Below are positions 11,656 to 19,153 of a DNA stretch of 64,000 nt, in pieces. The DNA is from Hymenobacter nivis (GTDB taxonomy: Bacteria > Bacteroidota > Bacteroidia > Cytophagales > Hymenobacteraceae), in assembly GCF_006439025.1 (NCBI RefSeq), contig NZ_RCYZ01000002.1, positions 372,753 through 436,752 on the forward strand, read 5' to 3'. Each line of letters opens with the position of its first letter. Positions within the stretch are counted from its first letter, which is position 1. Made by a program: the position numbers and the translations under genes. The notes beneath the pieces are model-generated. The model saw only the letters and a program-made list of their open reading frames with translations, ran no database searches and was not told the DNA's origin.

Positions 11656-12894
11656 CTACTTCTCCTCCGGCAGGTATTGCAGCACGCTCAGGTGCTCCTC
11701 GGTGAGCAGCTCGTTGGCCATGTCGCGCAGTTGGGCGGCCGTCACGTGCTCGATCTGGCCGAAGATTTCGCTCAGCGGCTCCACGCGGCCCAGGTCGAGG
11801 GTGCTCTTGCCGAGCAGCTGCATCAGGCCCGAGTTGCTTTCCTCGCTCATGGCGAGTTGGCCCATGAGCTGGTTTTTGGCCACGTGCAGCTGCGTGGTGG
11901 TCAGGGTTTTGTCGCGCAGCAGCTTCAACTCCTTCTGCACCAGGCCCAGGGTGCGCTTCACCTGCCGGCCCTCGGTGCCGAAGTAAATGCCGAACATGCC
12001 CGTATCGGTATAGGGCGAGTAAGTGCTGTCGATGGTGTACACCAAGCCGTACTTCTCGCGCACGGCCAGGTTGAGGCGCGAGTTCATGCCGGGGCCCCCG
12101 AGGATGTTGTTGAGCATGAAAAACGGGATGCGGCGGGCGTCGGCCAGCGGGTAGGCGGTGCCCCCCACCAGGCAGTGAGCCTGCGTAATGGGCCGGCTTT
12201 CGAGCTGCGTTTTGCGGGCGTAGGGCCCCACGCCGCGGCGGGCCCGGGGCCCCAGCCGCGCCGGCAGCGGCGCCAGAAACTTGTCGGCCAGCCGCTTCAC
12301 GTCCTTAAACGACAGGTTGCTGACCGAGCTGAACACCAGCCGGTCGGTGCGCACGTTCTCGTTGTAAAAGGCGTGGAAATCGTCGGACGAGAAGCCGCTC
12401 ACGCTCTCGCGCGTGCCCAAGATGTTGACGCCCAGCGGGTGCTCGCCAAATACCACCGTGTCGAAGTCGTCGATGATGGCGTCCTCCGGCGCGTCCTGGT
12501 ACATGCTCATCTCCTCCAGAATCACGCCGCGCTCCTTCTCCAGCTCGCGGCCGGGGAAGGTGGAGTTGAAGGTGAGGTCCGTGAGCAGCTCGAAGGCGCG
12601 CTCGAAGTGCGTGCTGAGCAGCGTGGCGTAGAAGCAGATTTTCTCCTTGGTAGTGTAGGCGTTCAGCTCGCCGCCCACGGTTTCGAGGCGGTTGAGGATG
12701 TGGAACGACTTGCGCTTGTGGGTGCCCTTGAAGGCCATGTGCTCCCAGAAGTGGGCCAGCCCCTGCTGGTGGGGGCCCTCGTCGCGCGAGCCCACGTCGA
12801 GCATAAAGCCGCAGTGCGCAATTTTGGTGTGCAGCACCTGCTTGTGCAGCAGCCGGATGCCGTTGGGGTACTCGTGGATATCGTAATCAATCAT
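11656..12894 (-). CDS. M16 family (insulinase-type) zinc peptidase
   Basis: 412 residues. The inverted zinc motif HFWEH is at 48-52, with a downstream EKERGVILEEM tract supplying the third ligand region. The middle NVRTDRLVFSSVSNL and C-terminal GGTAYPL and GGPGMNSRLNLAVREKYGL segments are typical of the M16B mitochondrial-processing-peptidase-like family. ATG at 12892-12894 is chosen over the upstream in-frame GTG (12903), which overlaps the promoter element. No signal peptide, so probably cytoplasmic. It is first in the run that continues into the SRA-HNH and SRA genes. Confidence 0.92.
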   Translation of the reverse strand: MIDYDIHEYPNGIRLLHKQVLHTKIAHCGFMLDVGSRDEGPHQQGLAHFWEHMAFKGTHKRKSFHILNRLETVGGELNAYTTKEKICFYATLLSTHFERAFELLTDLTFNSTFPGRELEKERGVILEEMSMYQDAPEDAIIDDFDTVVFGEHPLGVNILGTRESVSGFSSDDFHAFYNENVRTDRLVFSSVSNLSFKDVKRLADKFLAPLPARLGPRARRGVGPYARKTQLESRPITQAHCLVGGTAYPLADARRIPFFMLNNILGGPGMNSRLNLAVREKYGLVYTIDSTYSPYTDTGMFGIYFGTEGRQVKRTLGLVQKELKLLRDKTLTTTQLHVAKNQLMGQLAMSEESNSGLMQLLGKSTLDLGRVEPLSEIFGQIEHVTAAQLRDMANELLTEEHLSVLQYLPEEK

Positions 12895-12902
12895 AAGGAC
12901 CA

Positions 12903-12910
12903 CAAAACTA
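12903..12910 (-). promoter_or_regulatory. TAnnTTTG element for the M16 peptidase operon
   Basis: The minus strand reads TAGTTTTG, 8 bases before the ATG at 12894. With a start site about 7 bases downstream of such an element, the transcript would begin at or next to the start codon. A mirror-image copy is at 12941-12948. Confidence 0.5.
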
Positions 12911-12940
12911 CCGCCGCCGGCCGGAGGTTTCCGGCGGGTT

Positions 12941-12948
12941 TAGTTTTG
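12941..12948 (+). promoter_or_regulatory. TAnnTTTG element for the TonB-domain gene
   Basis: TAGTTTTG lies 4 bases before the ATG at 12953. It is the mirror image of the element at 12903-12910, with 30 bases of GC-rich sequence between them. A leaderless mRNA is implied if it is used. Confidence 0.5.
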
Positions 12949-12952
12949 GCGC

Positions 12953-14191
12953 ATGATTACACAACTTGCTTGGGGCCCCCGGCTTGCGGTGGCGGTGGCC
13001 TTGCTGGCCCCCGCGGCGGCCACGGCCCAAAAACGCCCCGCCGCCCCGCCGCTGGAGCTGCTTTACCCCGTCACCAACCCCATGCCCCAGCTGCCGGGCG
13101 GGGCCAGCTCGGCCCAGGCCGTTGAGGCCGCCATTCGGGCCAAGCTCACGTACCGGCCCGCGGTGCCGGTGGTGCCGCTGAAGTTTTACAAGGCGGAAGT
13201 AACCTTCACCATTGGCCCCGACGGCCGGGTGCGCGACGCTCGCGCGTTCACCGAGCAGGAAGAGGCCTTTGGCAAGGCCGTGGTGGCGGCCGCCAGCGGG
13301 CTGCCGCGCTTCGCGCCCGGCCGCAAGGAGGGCCAGCCCGTGCCGGTGCGCTACACGCTGACGGTGGGCCTGACCGAGCCGCGCGAATCCCACCCGGACA
13401 CCGGCGGCTACCGGATGCCGCCCGACTGGCCCGACGTGGAAAAGTGGGTGCCCGTGCCGCCCCGCCTGCCCACCGGCGAGCCCTTCCACACCGCCATGTA
13501 CGCCGACCTGACCCGGCACCCGCTGCTGCCCCCGGGCGCCGCCGTGCCCCCGGAAGAAGGCATCGGGCCTCGGCTGGCCTTTACCGTTGACAAAACCGGC
13601 CGCATCACCGACGTGCTCTCGGTGGGCACCTGCGACCTCGCCCACGACCGCGCCATGCTGGGGGCCCTGGCGCGCCTGCCGCGCTACGAGCCGGGCCGCA
13701 ACGGCGACGGCCAGCCCGTGGCGGTGCGTATCGAAGCGGGCGTTTCGTTTCCGCCCCCCGGGGCACCGGCCATCCCGCCGGCGCCGCTGCTGCCCACTGC
13801 CGCGCGCTCGGTTCCGGCCGCCGCTGGGGCCCCCGCGCCCGGGCCGGCCCCCTCCGACCCCAACAAGGTGTACATCTACGTGGAGCAAATGCCCCAGCTG
13901 CCCGGTGGCGGCGGCAACCTAGCCATTTACGAGGCCATCCGAGCGCGCACCGTGCTGCCGCCGGGCGCCGGCGAAAAGTGCCAGGGCCGGGTGTCCGTCA
14001 GCTTTGTAGTGCGGGCCGATGGCCGGGTGACCGACGCCAAAATTACCAACGGCCTGGATGCCGCCTGCGACGCCGCCGTGCTGGCCGCCGTGCGGCAATT
14101 GCCGCGCTTTGTGCCGGGCATGCAAAACGGCCAAGCCGTGGCCGTGTCCTTCGCCATGCCGGTGCTATTGCCCGCTGCCGCCAAAAATTAG
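12953..14191 (+). CDS. Energy transducer TonB-family protein with repeated TonB-C-like domains
   Basis: 412 residues. The signal peptide (LAVAVALLAPAAATAQ) is followed by three related segments, roughly 35-155, 160-265 and 295-408. The last is the clearest TonB C-terminal domain (MPQLPGG, AIRARTV, VSFVVRADGRVTDAKI, LPRFVPGMQNGQAVAVSF). The first repeats the same pattern (MPQLPGG, TIGPDGRVRDARAF, LPRFAPGRKEGQPV). TonB-C domains contact TonB boxes of outer-membrane receptors. There is no clear N-terminal transmembrane anchor beyond the cleavable signal, so it may be a periplasmic binding or scaffold protein rather than a true energy transducer. Divergent from the M16 gene. Confidence 0.8.
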   Translation: MITQLAWGPRLAVAVALLAPAAATAQKRPAAPPLELLYPVTNPMPQLPGGASSAQAVEAAIRAKLTYRPAVPVVPLKFYKAEVTFTIGPDGRVRDARAFTEQEEAFGKAVVAAASGLPRFAPGRKEGQPVPVRYTLTVGLTEPRESHPDTGGYRMPPDWPDVEKWVPVPPRLPTGEPFHTAMYADLTRHPLLPPGAAVPPEEGIGPRLAFTVDKTGRITDVLSVGTCDLAHDRAMLGALARLPRYEPGRNGDGQPVAVRIEAGVSFPPPGAPAIPPAPLLPTAARSVPAAAGAPAPGPAPSDPNKVYIYVEQMPQLPGGGGNLAIYEAIRARTVLPPGAGEKCQGRVSVSFVVRADGRVTDAKITNGLDAACDAAVLAAVRQLPRFVPGMQNGQAVAVSFAMPVLLPAAAKN

Positions 14192-14266
14192 GGCCCCGGG
14201 CAACAGCGTGCAAGCAATGGGCCGTTTAGAGTTGCGCGATTAACACACCGGCCAACTAACTGCCAA

Positions 14267-15322
14267 TCAATCGGGACGCACCTCCAGCGGGGCCAGCAGC
14301 TGCTCTACCTTGATGGTGTGGGCGCAGCGGAAATGCCCCAGCGGGCAGGCCCCGTGCCCGTGCAGGCCGCAGGGCCGGCAGTCGAGCCGCTCCTCGGTTT
14401 CGACCACCGCGGCGGCCGGCCCCAGGGGCCCAAACCCGAAGTCGGGCACGGTGCTGCAAAACACCGCCACTACCGGGGCCCCCACCGCCGAGCACAGGTG
14501 CAGCGGGGCTGAGTCGTTCACGTAGTTTAGCTGGGCCCCGCGCATGAGGGCGGCCGAGGCCAGCAAACCCAGCTGCCCGGCCAGGCTGACGACGTTGGTG
14601 CGGCCGCTGTTCACGGCCAGGCGGTCGCAGGCGGGCACGTCGGGCGGGCCCCCCAGCAAGTACACCGGCAGGCCGGGCGGCAGGGCGGCCAGCAGCTCCA
14701 GCCACTTGCTTTCGGGGTACTGCTTGGTGAACCACACCGATGTGGGCGCCAGGCAGATGTAGGGCCCCCGGGCGGCATAGGGCGCGGCGGCGGCCTCGTC
14801 GGCCGGGGTGGGGTAGAGGCGCGGGGGCAGGCGCGGCAGGCTGGCCGGGCGGGGGCCCCGGCGCTGGTGCCGCGGGTTGGTGCTGCGCGAGGGGGCCACC
14901 AGGGCCAGGTTGCGCTGCACCTCGTGGGTGCCGTTGCCGATGACGTGGGGAACGCGCCGCGTGAACCATCGGCTGAACGGATTCTCGGCAAAGCCCACCC
15001 GCTCGGGGGCCCCCGAAAACGCCGTGAGGAACCCCGTGCTGGCGAAGCGCTGCAGCGTGACGACGCGCCCGTAGCCGCCGGCCCGCACTTGCTGGGCCAA
15101 CTGCCAGAGGCTAGCGTACTTATTGTGTTTTTTGTCCCAGACAAGCACCCGCCGGATGTGGGGGTGGCCCGTCAGCAGGGCCTCGTTGCCGCGCCGCACC
15201 AGCACATCCACGGGCGTGGCGGGCTCGTGCTGGGCCAGGTACTCCACCAGGGAAGTGGCCAGGATCACGTCGCCGATAAACGCCGTTTGGATGAGGAGGA
15301 TGGGCGCGGGGGGCTGGGGCAT
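14267..15322 (-). CDS. Glycosyltransferase family 9 protein (heptosyltransferase-like)
   Basis: A 351-residue GT-B enzyme of family GT9, which transfers heptose-like sugars in LPS core assembly on the cytoplasmic side of the inner membrane. The N-terminus has ILLIQTAFIGDVILATSLVEYL. The donor domain has YICLAPTSVWFTKQYPESKW and YLLGGPPDVP, and YVNDSAPLHLCSAVGAPVVAVF. A Cys-rich tail motif (CRPCGLHGHGACPLGHFRC) is shared with the second GT9 protein at 29742, so they belong to the same subfamily. A TAGTTTTG element precedes the ATG. Confidence 0.92.
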   Translation of the reverse strand: MPQPPAPILLIQTAFIGDVILATSLVEYLAQHEPATPVDVLVRRGNEALLTGHPHIRRVLVWDKKHNKYASLWQLAQQVRAGGYGRVVTLQRFASTGFLTAFSGAPERVGFAENPFSRWFTRRVPHVIGNGTHEVQRNLALVAPSRSTNPRHQRRGPRPASLPRLPPRLYPTPADEAAAAPYAARGPYICLAPTSVWFTKQYPESKWLELLAALPPGLPVYLLGGPPDVPACDRLAVNSGRTNVVSLAGQLGLLASAALMRGAQLNYVNDSAPLHLCSAVGAPVVAVFCSTVPDFGFGPLGPAAAVVETEERLDCRPCGLHGHGACPLGHFRCAHTIKVEQLLAPLEVRPD

Positions 15323-15341
15323 GGCGGGCGGGCAGGGGCCC

Positions 15342-15349
15342 CAAAACTA
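15342..15349 (-). promoter_or_regulatory. TAnnTTTG element for the GT9 gene
   Basis: The minus strand reads TAGTTTTG 20 bases before the ATG at 15322, a normal distance for this class of Bacteroidota promoter element. Confidence 0.5.
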
Positions 15350-15439
15350 CGGGCCCCGCCGCCCTTTGCCCAATCCTTGGTTTGGAAAAGTCAAAACCAG
15401 GGCCTTACATTTGGCACAGCAGTTCTTTCTGAAAGGATT

Positions 15440-15535
15440 GTTTTTATAAAGAGGCGCGGAGAGACAGGCTCGACGAACCGCCGGCAACCCCCAGCTACCC
15501 GCTGGCACGGTGCCAATTCCTGATCATATAAAAAC
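15440..15535 (+). ncRNA. SAM-I (S-box) riboswitch aptamer
   Basis: A closing helix P1 is formed by GTTTTTAT (15440-15447) with ATAAAAAC (15528-15535). Inside are the conserved S-box blocks: AAGAGG with GGAGAGACAGGCTC, the CCGGCAACC block near 15481, a P3 hairpin CCAGC-tacc-cGCTGG, and the P4 block CGGTGCCAATTCC near 15508. GCGG and CCGC on either side form P2. The family binds S-adenosylmethionine and normally shuts off methionine or SAM genes. The next features downstream are a 32-codon leader ORF and then an AhpD-like gene; no methionine gene is in reach on this strand. Confidence 0.9.
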
Positions 15536-15543
15536 GAATTGCC

Positions 15544-15642
15544 ATGCGCCCCCTCTTTCCCCCATCCGGTACCCTTCTGCGCGCTCCCTTGGCTTCGGCC
15601 CGGCGGTGTTGCGGCGCGATGATGCCCGGCCGGGGTTGTTGA
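15544..15642 (+). CDS. Putative 32-residue leader peptide rich in Cys and Met
   Basis: Begins 8 bases after the end of the SAM aptamer. The peptide ends in RRCCGAMMPGRGC, so its last 11 residues hold three Cys and two Met. A short sulfur-amino-acid-rich ORF between a SAM sensor and a terminator-like region is what an attenuation leader would look like. There is no evidence of translation beyond the ATG and position, and a chance ORF in GC-rich sequence cannot be excluded. Confidence 0.4.
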   Translation: MRPLFPPSGTLLRAPLASARRCCGAMMPGRGC

Positions 15643-15669
15643 GGCCGCTCAACTTTCCCCGGCTTCTGG

Positions 15670-15737
15670 CGCGGGCCCGTGGGCCGCGCCCCCAGTGCCG
15701 CCGCGGCTAGCGGCTCACCCGTCTAGCGGCCCTTTTT
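15670..15737 (+). terminator. Terminator-like hairpins with T-run downstream of the SAM riboswitch
   Basis: A strong hairpin, GGCGCGG with CCGCGCC (about 15668-15690), is followed by a GCCGC/GCGGC stem and the direct repeat CTAGCGG, then a six-T run at 15732-15737. This fits the expression platform or end of the riboswitch leader, about 200 bases past the aptamer. The pairing was worked out by eye. Confidence 0.45.
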
Positions 15738-15919
15738 TCTTACTTGTGGGTAGTTGATGCGTCCGGCTCGCCAGGCTGGCCGGTGCGCGTCGTCGCGCCG
15801 GGCCAGCCGGCGGCCAGTACCGGGGCAACTGCTTGTGAGTGAAGAAAAAGGCGAACGAAATACACGGTAAATCCAACCATTCGCACATCTCCAACTTCTC
15901 ACATCAGCACATTTTTCTC
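15738..15919. other. Intergenic between leader region and AhpD-like gene
   Basis: No clear promoter or conserved structure. It contains an imperfect inverted region around CCAGGCTGGCC and GGCCAGCC (15770-15810), then less GC-rich sequence immediately before the ATG at 15920. The in-frame GTG at 15839 would add 27 residues with no family character. Confidence 0.4.
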
Positions 15920-16462
15920 ATGCCCCACCTCGAAGTATTGCCCCGCGCCCAGGCCCCTGCCGCCGCCCAGCCCACCTACGACGGCCTGCACGGCAAACTG
16001 GGCTTCGTGCCCAACCTCTACGCCACCTTCGCCCACTCGCCGGCGGCCCTCAACGGCTCCATCGGCTTCGGCGCGGCCCTGGCCAAGGGCGAGCTGGACG
16101 GCCGCGAAATTGAAACCATCTACCTCGCCGCTTCCGAAGCCAACGCCTGCGACTACTGCGTGGCCGCCCACACCAAAGTGGGCCAGCTCCAGGGCCTGAG
16201 CGAAGCCGAAACCCGCGGCGCGCGCACCGCCAGCACCGGCGATGCCAAGCTCGACGCCGTGGCTGCCCTCACCCTCGACGTGGTGGCCAGCAACGGCCGC
16301 CCCGCCGCCGAGAGCCTCGAGCGCTTCTTCGCCGCCGGCTACAGCAAGGCCGCCTTGGTAGAGCTCATCGGCTTCGTGGCCCTCAACACGTTCAACAACT
16401 ACGTGCAGCACATTGCCCAAGTGCCCATCGACTGGCCCGCCTTGCAAGAGCAGGAGGCGTAA
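15920..16462 (+). CDS. Carboxymuconolactone decarboxylase/AhpD-like family protein
   Basis: 180 residues with the AhpD redox motif in ANACDYCVAAHTKVG (CxxC followed by His), preceded by ELDGREIETIYLAASE. The family includes peroxidase partners that cycle the two Cys, and gamma-carboxymuconolactone decarboxylases; the intact CxxC points to a redox role. The ATG at 15920 opens MPHLEVLPRAQAP, the normal N-terminus for such proteins. It is the first full gene after the SAM riboswitch but lies beyond the terminator-like element. Ended by the bidirectional terminator at 16481. Confidence 0.88.
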   Translation: MPHLEVLPRAQAPAAAQPTYDGLHGKLGFVPNLYATFAHSPAALNGSIGFGAALAKGELDGREIETIYLAASEANACDYCVAAHTKVGQLQGLSEAETRGARTASTGDAKLDAVAALTLDVVASNGRPAAESLERFFAAGYSKAALVELIGFVALNTFNNYVQHIAQVPIDWPALQEQEA

Positions 16463-16480
16463 GCCACTGCCGCTTTAAAG

Positions 16481-16522
16481 CAAAACAGGGCGCCTCCCCG
16501 GCCGGGGAGGCGCCCTGTTTTG
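16481..16522. terminator. Bidirectional intrinsic terminator
   Basis: A perfect 42-base palindrome built on CAAAACAGGGCGCCTCCCCGG and its complement, flanked by A-run and T-run, 19 bases after the AhpD-like stop. Confidence 0.85.
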
Positions 16523-16577
16523 TTGCCTGCTAACTTCAAGAAACCTGCTCAGATAGGATTGAGGCTTGCAAAAAAGA

Positions 16578-16754
16578 CCGTTTTTTAGCCCCAGCGGGGC
16601 GGCCCGGCGGTAGAAATCTAGGGAGGGTAAGTAATAAAGCCCCGTAGGGGCGACCCAACGTCATTGTAATTGGTTGGGTCGCCCCTACGGGACTTTGTCT
16701 TTCTAAATCAAGCCGGTACCACCGACGGGCAATCCCGCTGGGGCTAAAAAACGG
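16578..16754. repeat. 177-bp nested inverted repeat, MITE-like
   Basis: Outer arms of 21 bases, starting CCGTTTTTTAGCCCCAGCG at 16578-16598, match exactly the complement at 16734-16754. Inner arms of 19 bases, CCCGTAGGGGCGACCCAAC at 16641-16659, pair exactly with 16673-16691 around a 13-base loop. The sequence between outer and inner arms pairs only partly. No ORF is inside. The form is that of a small non-autonomous element or a dispersed palindromic repeat; copy number cannot be judged from one window. Confidence 0.65.
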
Positions 16755-16776
16755 CAGCTTTGCGGACTTCCCATAT

Positions 16777-16974
16777 TCAAACCGCTTTGCCGGCCGCTGC
16801 TTGCTTTTGCATGGCCAGCCCCAGCGCCACCAGCAGCCCCAGCGCAATAATGAGGCCCGCCGTGGCCGCGGCAATGCGCCACGGTTGGTGCATGGCCAGG
16901 GCGTGCAGAAAACCGCGCAGCCCGAACAACACAAACAACGAGTTCAGGACCAGCGGCAAAGCAAATTTTTTCAT
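16777..16974 (-). CDS. Small two-helix membrane protein, unknown
   Basis: 65 residues starting MKKFALPLVLNSLFVLFGL, with two predicted membrane segments (about 5-25 and 35-53) and a basic tail. The ATG at 16972-16974 gives a normal N-terminus for a small inner-membrane protein; the longer frame reading has no support. It lies between the palindromic repeat and the divergent M24 peptidase gene. Function unknown. Confidence 0.55.
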   Translation of the reverse strand: MKKFALPLVLNSLFVLFGLRGFLHALAMHQPWRIAAATAGLIIALGLLVALGLAMQKQAAAGKAV

Positions 16975-17130
16975 GGGAGGCGGCGCACGGCGGCGGGGGA
17001 AAGCAAGAGCCGTTTGCACTAGCAACTTACTACTGGTTTGGCAAACGCCCGGGGGCCCTAAGCCGCCCGCTGGGGCCCCAGCACCCGCCGCGCCGCTAAC
17101 TTGCGGCCCCTAACCCACCTCACTCCCGCT

Positions 17131-18420
17131 ATGCGCTACGCCCCCCTGGCCCCCGAGCTTTTTGTTGAGAACCGCCGCCGCTTCCGCGAGCTGCTGCCGG
17201 CCAATTCGTTGGCCATTTTCCAGTCCAACGACATCATGCCCACCAACGCCGACGGCTCAATGGGCTTCCGGCAGAGCAGCGACTTGTACTACCTGGCGGG
17301 CGTTGACCAGGAGGAAAGCATCCTCGTGATTGCGCCCAACGCGCGGCTCGAAAGCCACCGCGAAATCTTGTTTTTGAAGGAAACATCTGACCTGATTTTG
17401 GTGTGGGAAGGCCATAAGCTGACCAAGGAGCAGGCCCGCCAAAACTCGGGCATTCCCACTATTATGTGGCTGGAGAGCTTCAAAACCGTGCTGCCCGCGC
17501 TGATGAACGAGGCCGAGCAGGTGTACCTGAACGCCAACGACCACATCCGGGCCGTGGTGGAGGTGGAAACCCGCGACGCCCGCTTCATCAAGGCCATCCA
17601 GGCGCAGTACCCGCTGCACACCTACCGCCGGGCCGCGCCGCTGCTGCACGGGCTGCGCGCCATCAAGGGGCCCCAGGAAATTGAGGCCATGCGCACGGCC
17701 TGCAACATCACCGAAAAGGCGCTGCGCCGGGTGCTGGGCTTCGTGCAGCCGGGCGTGTGGGAATTCGAGATTGAGGCCGAAATCGTGCACGAGTTCCTGC
17801 GCAACCGCAGCCGGGGCCCCGCCTACGGCAGCATCATCGGGAGCGGCAAAAACGCCACCGTGCTGCACTATACCACCAACGACGAGCAGTGCCAGGCCGG
17901 CGACGTGATTCTGATGGACTTCGGCGCCGAATACGCCAATTACGCCGCCGACCTCACCCGCAGCATCCCGGTCAGCGGCAAGTTCAGCCCCCGCCAGCGC
18001 GAAGTGTACGAATCGGTGCTGGCCGTGATGCGCTACGCCGAAACCCAACTGCGCCCCGGCAACGAAATCGAAGCCTACCACAAGAGCGTGGGCGAAAAAA
18101 TGGAGCAGGAGCTCATCAAGCTCGGCCTGCTGAAAGCTGAGGACGTGGCCGCCCAAAACCCCAACCAGCCGCTCTACAAAAAGTACTTCATGCACGGCAC
18201 TAGCCACTACCTGGGCCTCGACGTGCACGACGTGGGCGCCAAGTACCGCACCTTCGAGCCGGGCATGGTGTACACCATCGAGCCGGGCATCTACATTCCC
18301 GACGAAAACCTGGGCATCCGCCTCGAAAATGACTACCTGCTCACCGCCGACGGCAACGAAAACCTGATGGCCAACATCCCGCTCGAAGCCGACGACATCG
18401 AACGGCTGATGCAGCGGTAA
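17131..18420 (+). CDS. pepP: Aminopeptidase P family protein (Xaa-Pro aminopeptidase, M24B)
   Basis: 429 residues, which cleaves N-terminal residues before proline. The N-terminal creatinase-like domain covers the first about 170 residues (MGFRQSSDLYYLAGVDQEES). The pita-bread domain has metal ligands in ILMDFGAEYANYAADLTRS (two Asp), HGTSHYLGLDVHD (His), YTIEPGIYIP (Glu) and GIRLENDYLLT (Glu). The ATG at 17131 is used; the frame upstream is not family-like. A strong terminator follows the stop. Confidence 0.94.
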   Translation: MRYAPLAPELFVENRRRFRELLPANSLAIFQSNDIMPTNADGSMGFRQSSDLYYLAGVDQEESILVIAPNARLESHREILFLKETSDLILVWEGHKLTKEQARQNSGIPTIMWLESFKTVLPALMNEAEQVYLNANDHIRAVVEVETRDARFIKAIQAQYPLHTYRRAAPLLHGLRAIKGPQEIEAMRTACNITEKALRRVLGFVQPGVWEFEIEAEIVHEFLRNRSRGPAYGSIIGSGKNATVLHYTTNDEQCQAGDVILMDFGAEYANYAADLTRSIPVSGKFSPRQREVYESVLAVMRYAETQLRPGNEIEAYHKSVGEKMEQELIKLGLLKAEDVAAQNPNQPLYKKYFMHGTSHYLGLDVHDVGAKYRTFEPGMVYTIEPGIYIPDENLGIRLENDYLLTADGNENLMANIPLEADDIERLMQR

Positions 18421-18428
18421 AAGGAGTT

Positions 18429-18494
18429 AAAAGTGAGGAGTTAAAAAAAGCCCGCCTAGTGATTTAGGCGGGCTTTTTTTAACTCCTCACTTTT
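18429..18494. terminator. Bidirectional terminator between pepP and the DUF4252 gene
   Basis: Core stem AGCCCGCCTA with its complement around TGATT, flanked by seven A and seven T. The repeat extends outwards with AAAAGTGAGGAGTTAA and its complement, giving a 66-base palindrome that serves both convergent genes. Confidence 0.9.
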
Positions 18495-18504
18495 AGCTTT
18501 TAAC

Positions 18505-19074
18505 TCATTTTCCTGTGGCTTGCACCAGCGCCGGCAGGTACTTGCTGAGCGCCTGCACCTGGGCCTGGGTGAAATTGCCCTGCACCGACACCAGCACGAA
18601 GGAATTGGCCTCGTCGGGCAACTGGCCCACGGCGGCGAACTCCGATACCTTGTCGCCGCTGCCGCGGGTAGATACTTGGTAGCTGCTCGCCGCCGGGGCC
18701 CCCGCGCTCAGGGCGGTGTAGTTTTCGCTTTGCAGCACGCCGGCCGCCTCGGCGCGCAAGCCCTCGCGGGCCAGCGCCTGCGCCGACGATGACACCGGCA
18801 AGAAGCTGATGAACCGCGCCGACCGGATGCCCGTGATGCCGTCCGTCAGCTCGGAGCCGCCGAGCAGCTTGGCGGCCTTCACCAGGGCCAGGCGCTGGAG
18901 CAAATCGGCCGACCACGCGGTGGTGTGGAAGCCGGGCTGGCCTTCGTACTTATTGAAGAAAGCGGACACCGTGCGGGCCGGGGCCCCGCCGGGCCCGCTG
19001 GCGCGGCAACCCGCCAGCAACAGTAAACCGAGCAGGAAAAACGAGGAAAACGGGGCAATAAAGCGCTTCAGCAT
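18505..19074 (-). CDS. DUF4252 domain lipoprotein
   Basis: 189 residues. The signal peptide ends in a lipobox (LLLLAGC), so it is a probable lipoprotein. The mature part has the DUF4252 layout: FFNKYEGQPGF near the start, ADLLQRLALVKAAKLLGG, GIRSARFISF and a C-terminal LVSVQGNFTQAQVQALSKYL. DUF4252 proteins are of unknown function and common in Bacteroidota. The ATG at 19072-19074 is set by the signal peptide. It follows the secreted protein at 19154-20785 by 79 bases and may share its transcript. Confidence 0.82.
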   Translation of the reverse strand: MLKRFIAPFSSFFLLGLLLLAGCRASGPGGAPARTVSAFFNKYEGQPGFHTTAWSADLLQRLALVKAAKLLGGSELTDGITGIRSARFISFLPVSSSAQALAREGLRAEAAGVLQSENYTALSAGAPAASSYQVSTRGSGDKVSEFAAVGQLPDEANSFVLVSVQGNFTQAQVQALSKYLPALVQATGK

Positions 19075-19153
19075 GACGAAAAGGCGGCAGGGAACAGACA
19101 ACCCGCCGCCCGCGCCGCCTCGCAAACGCCGGGCCAACCCGCGCCCCGGGGCC

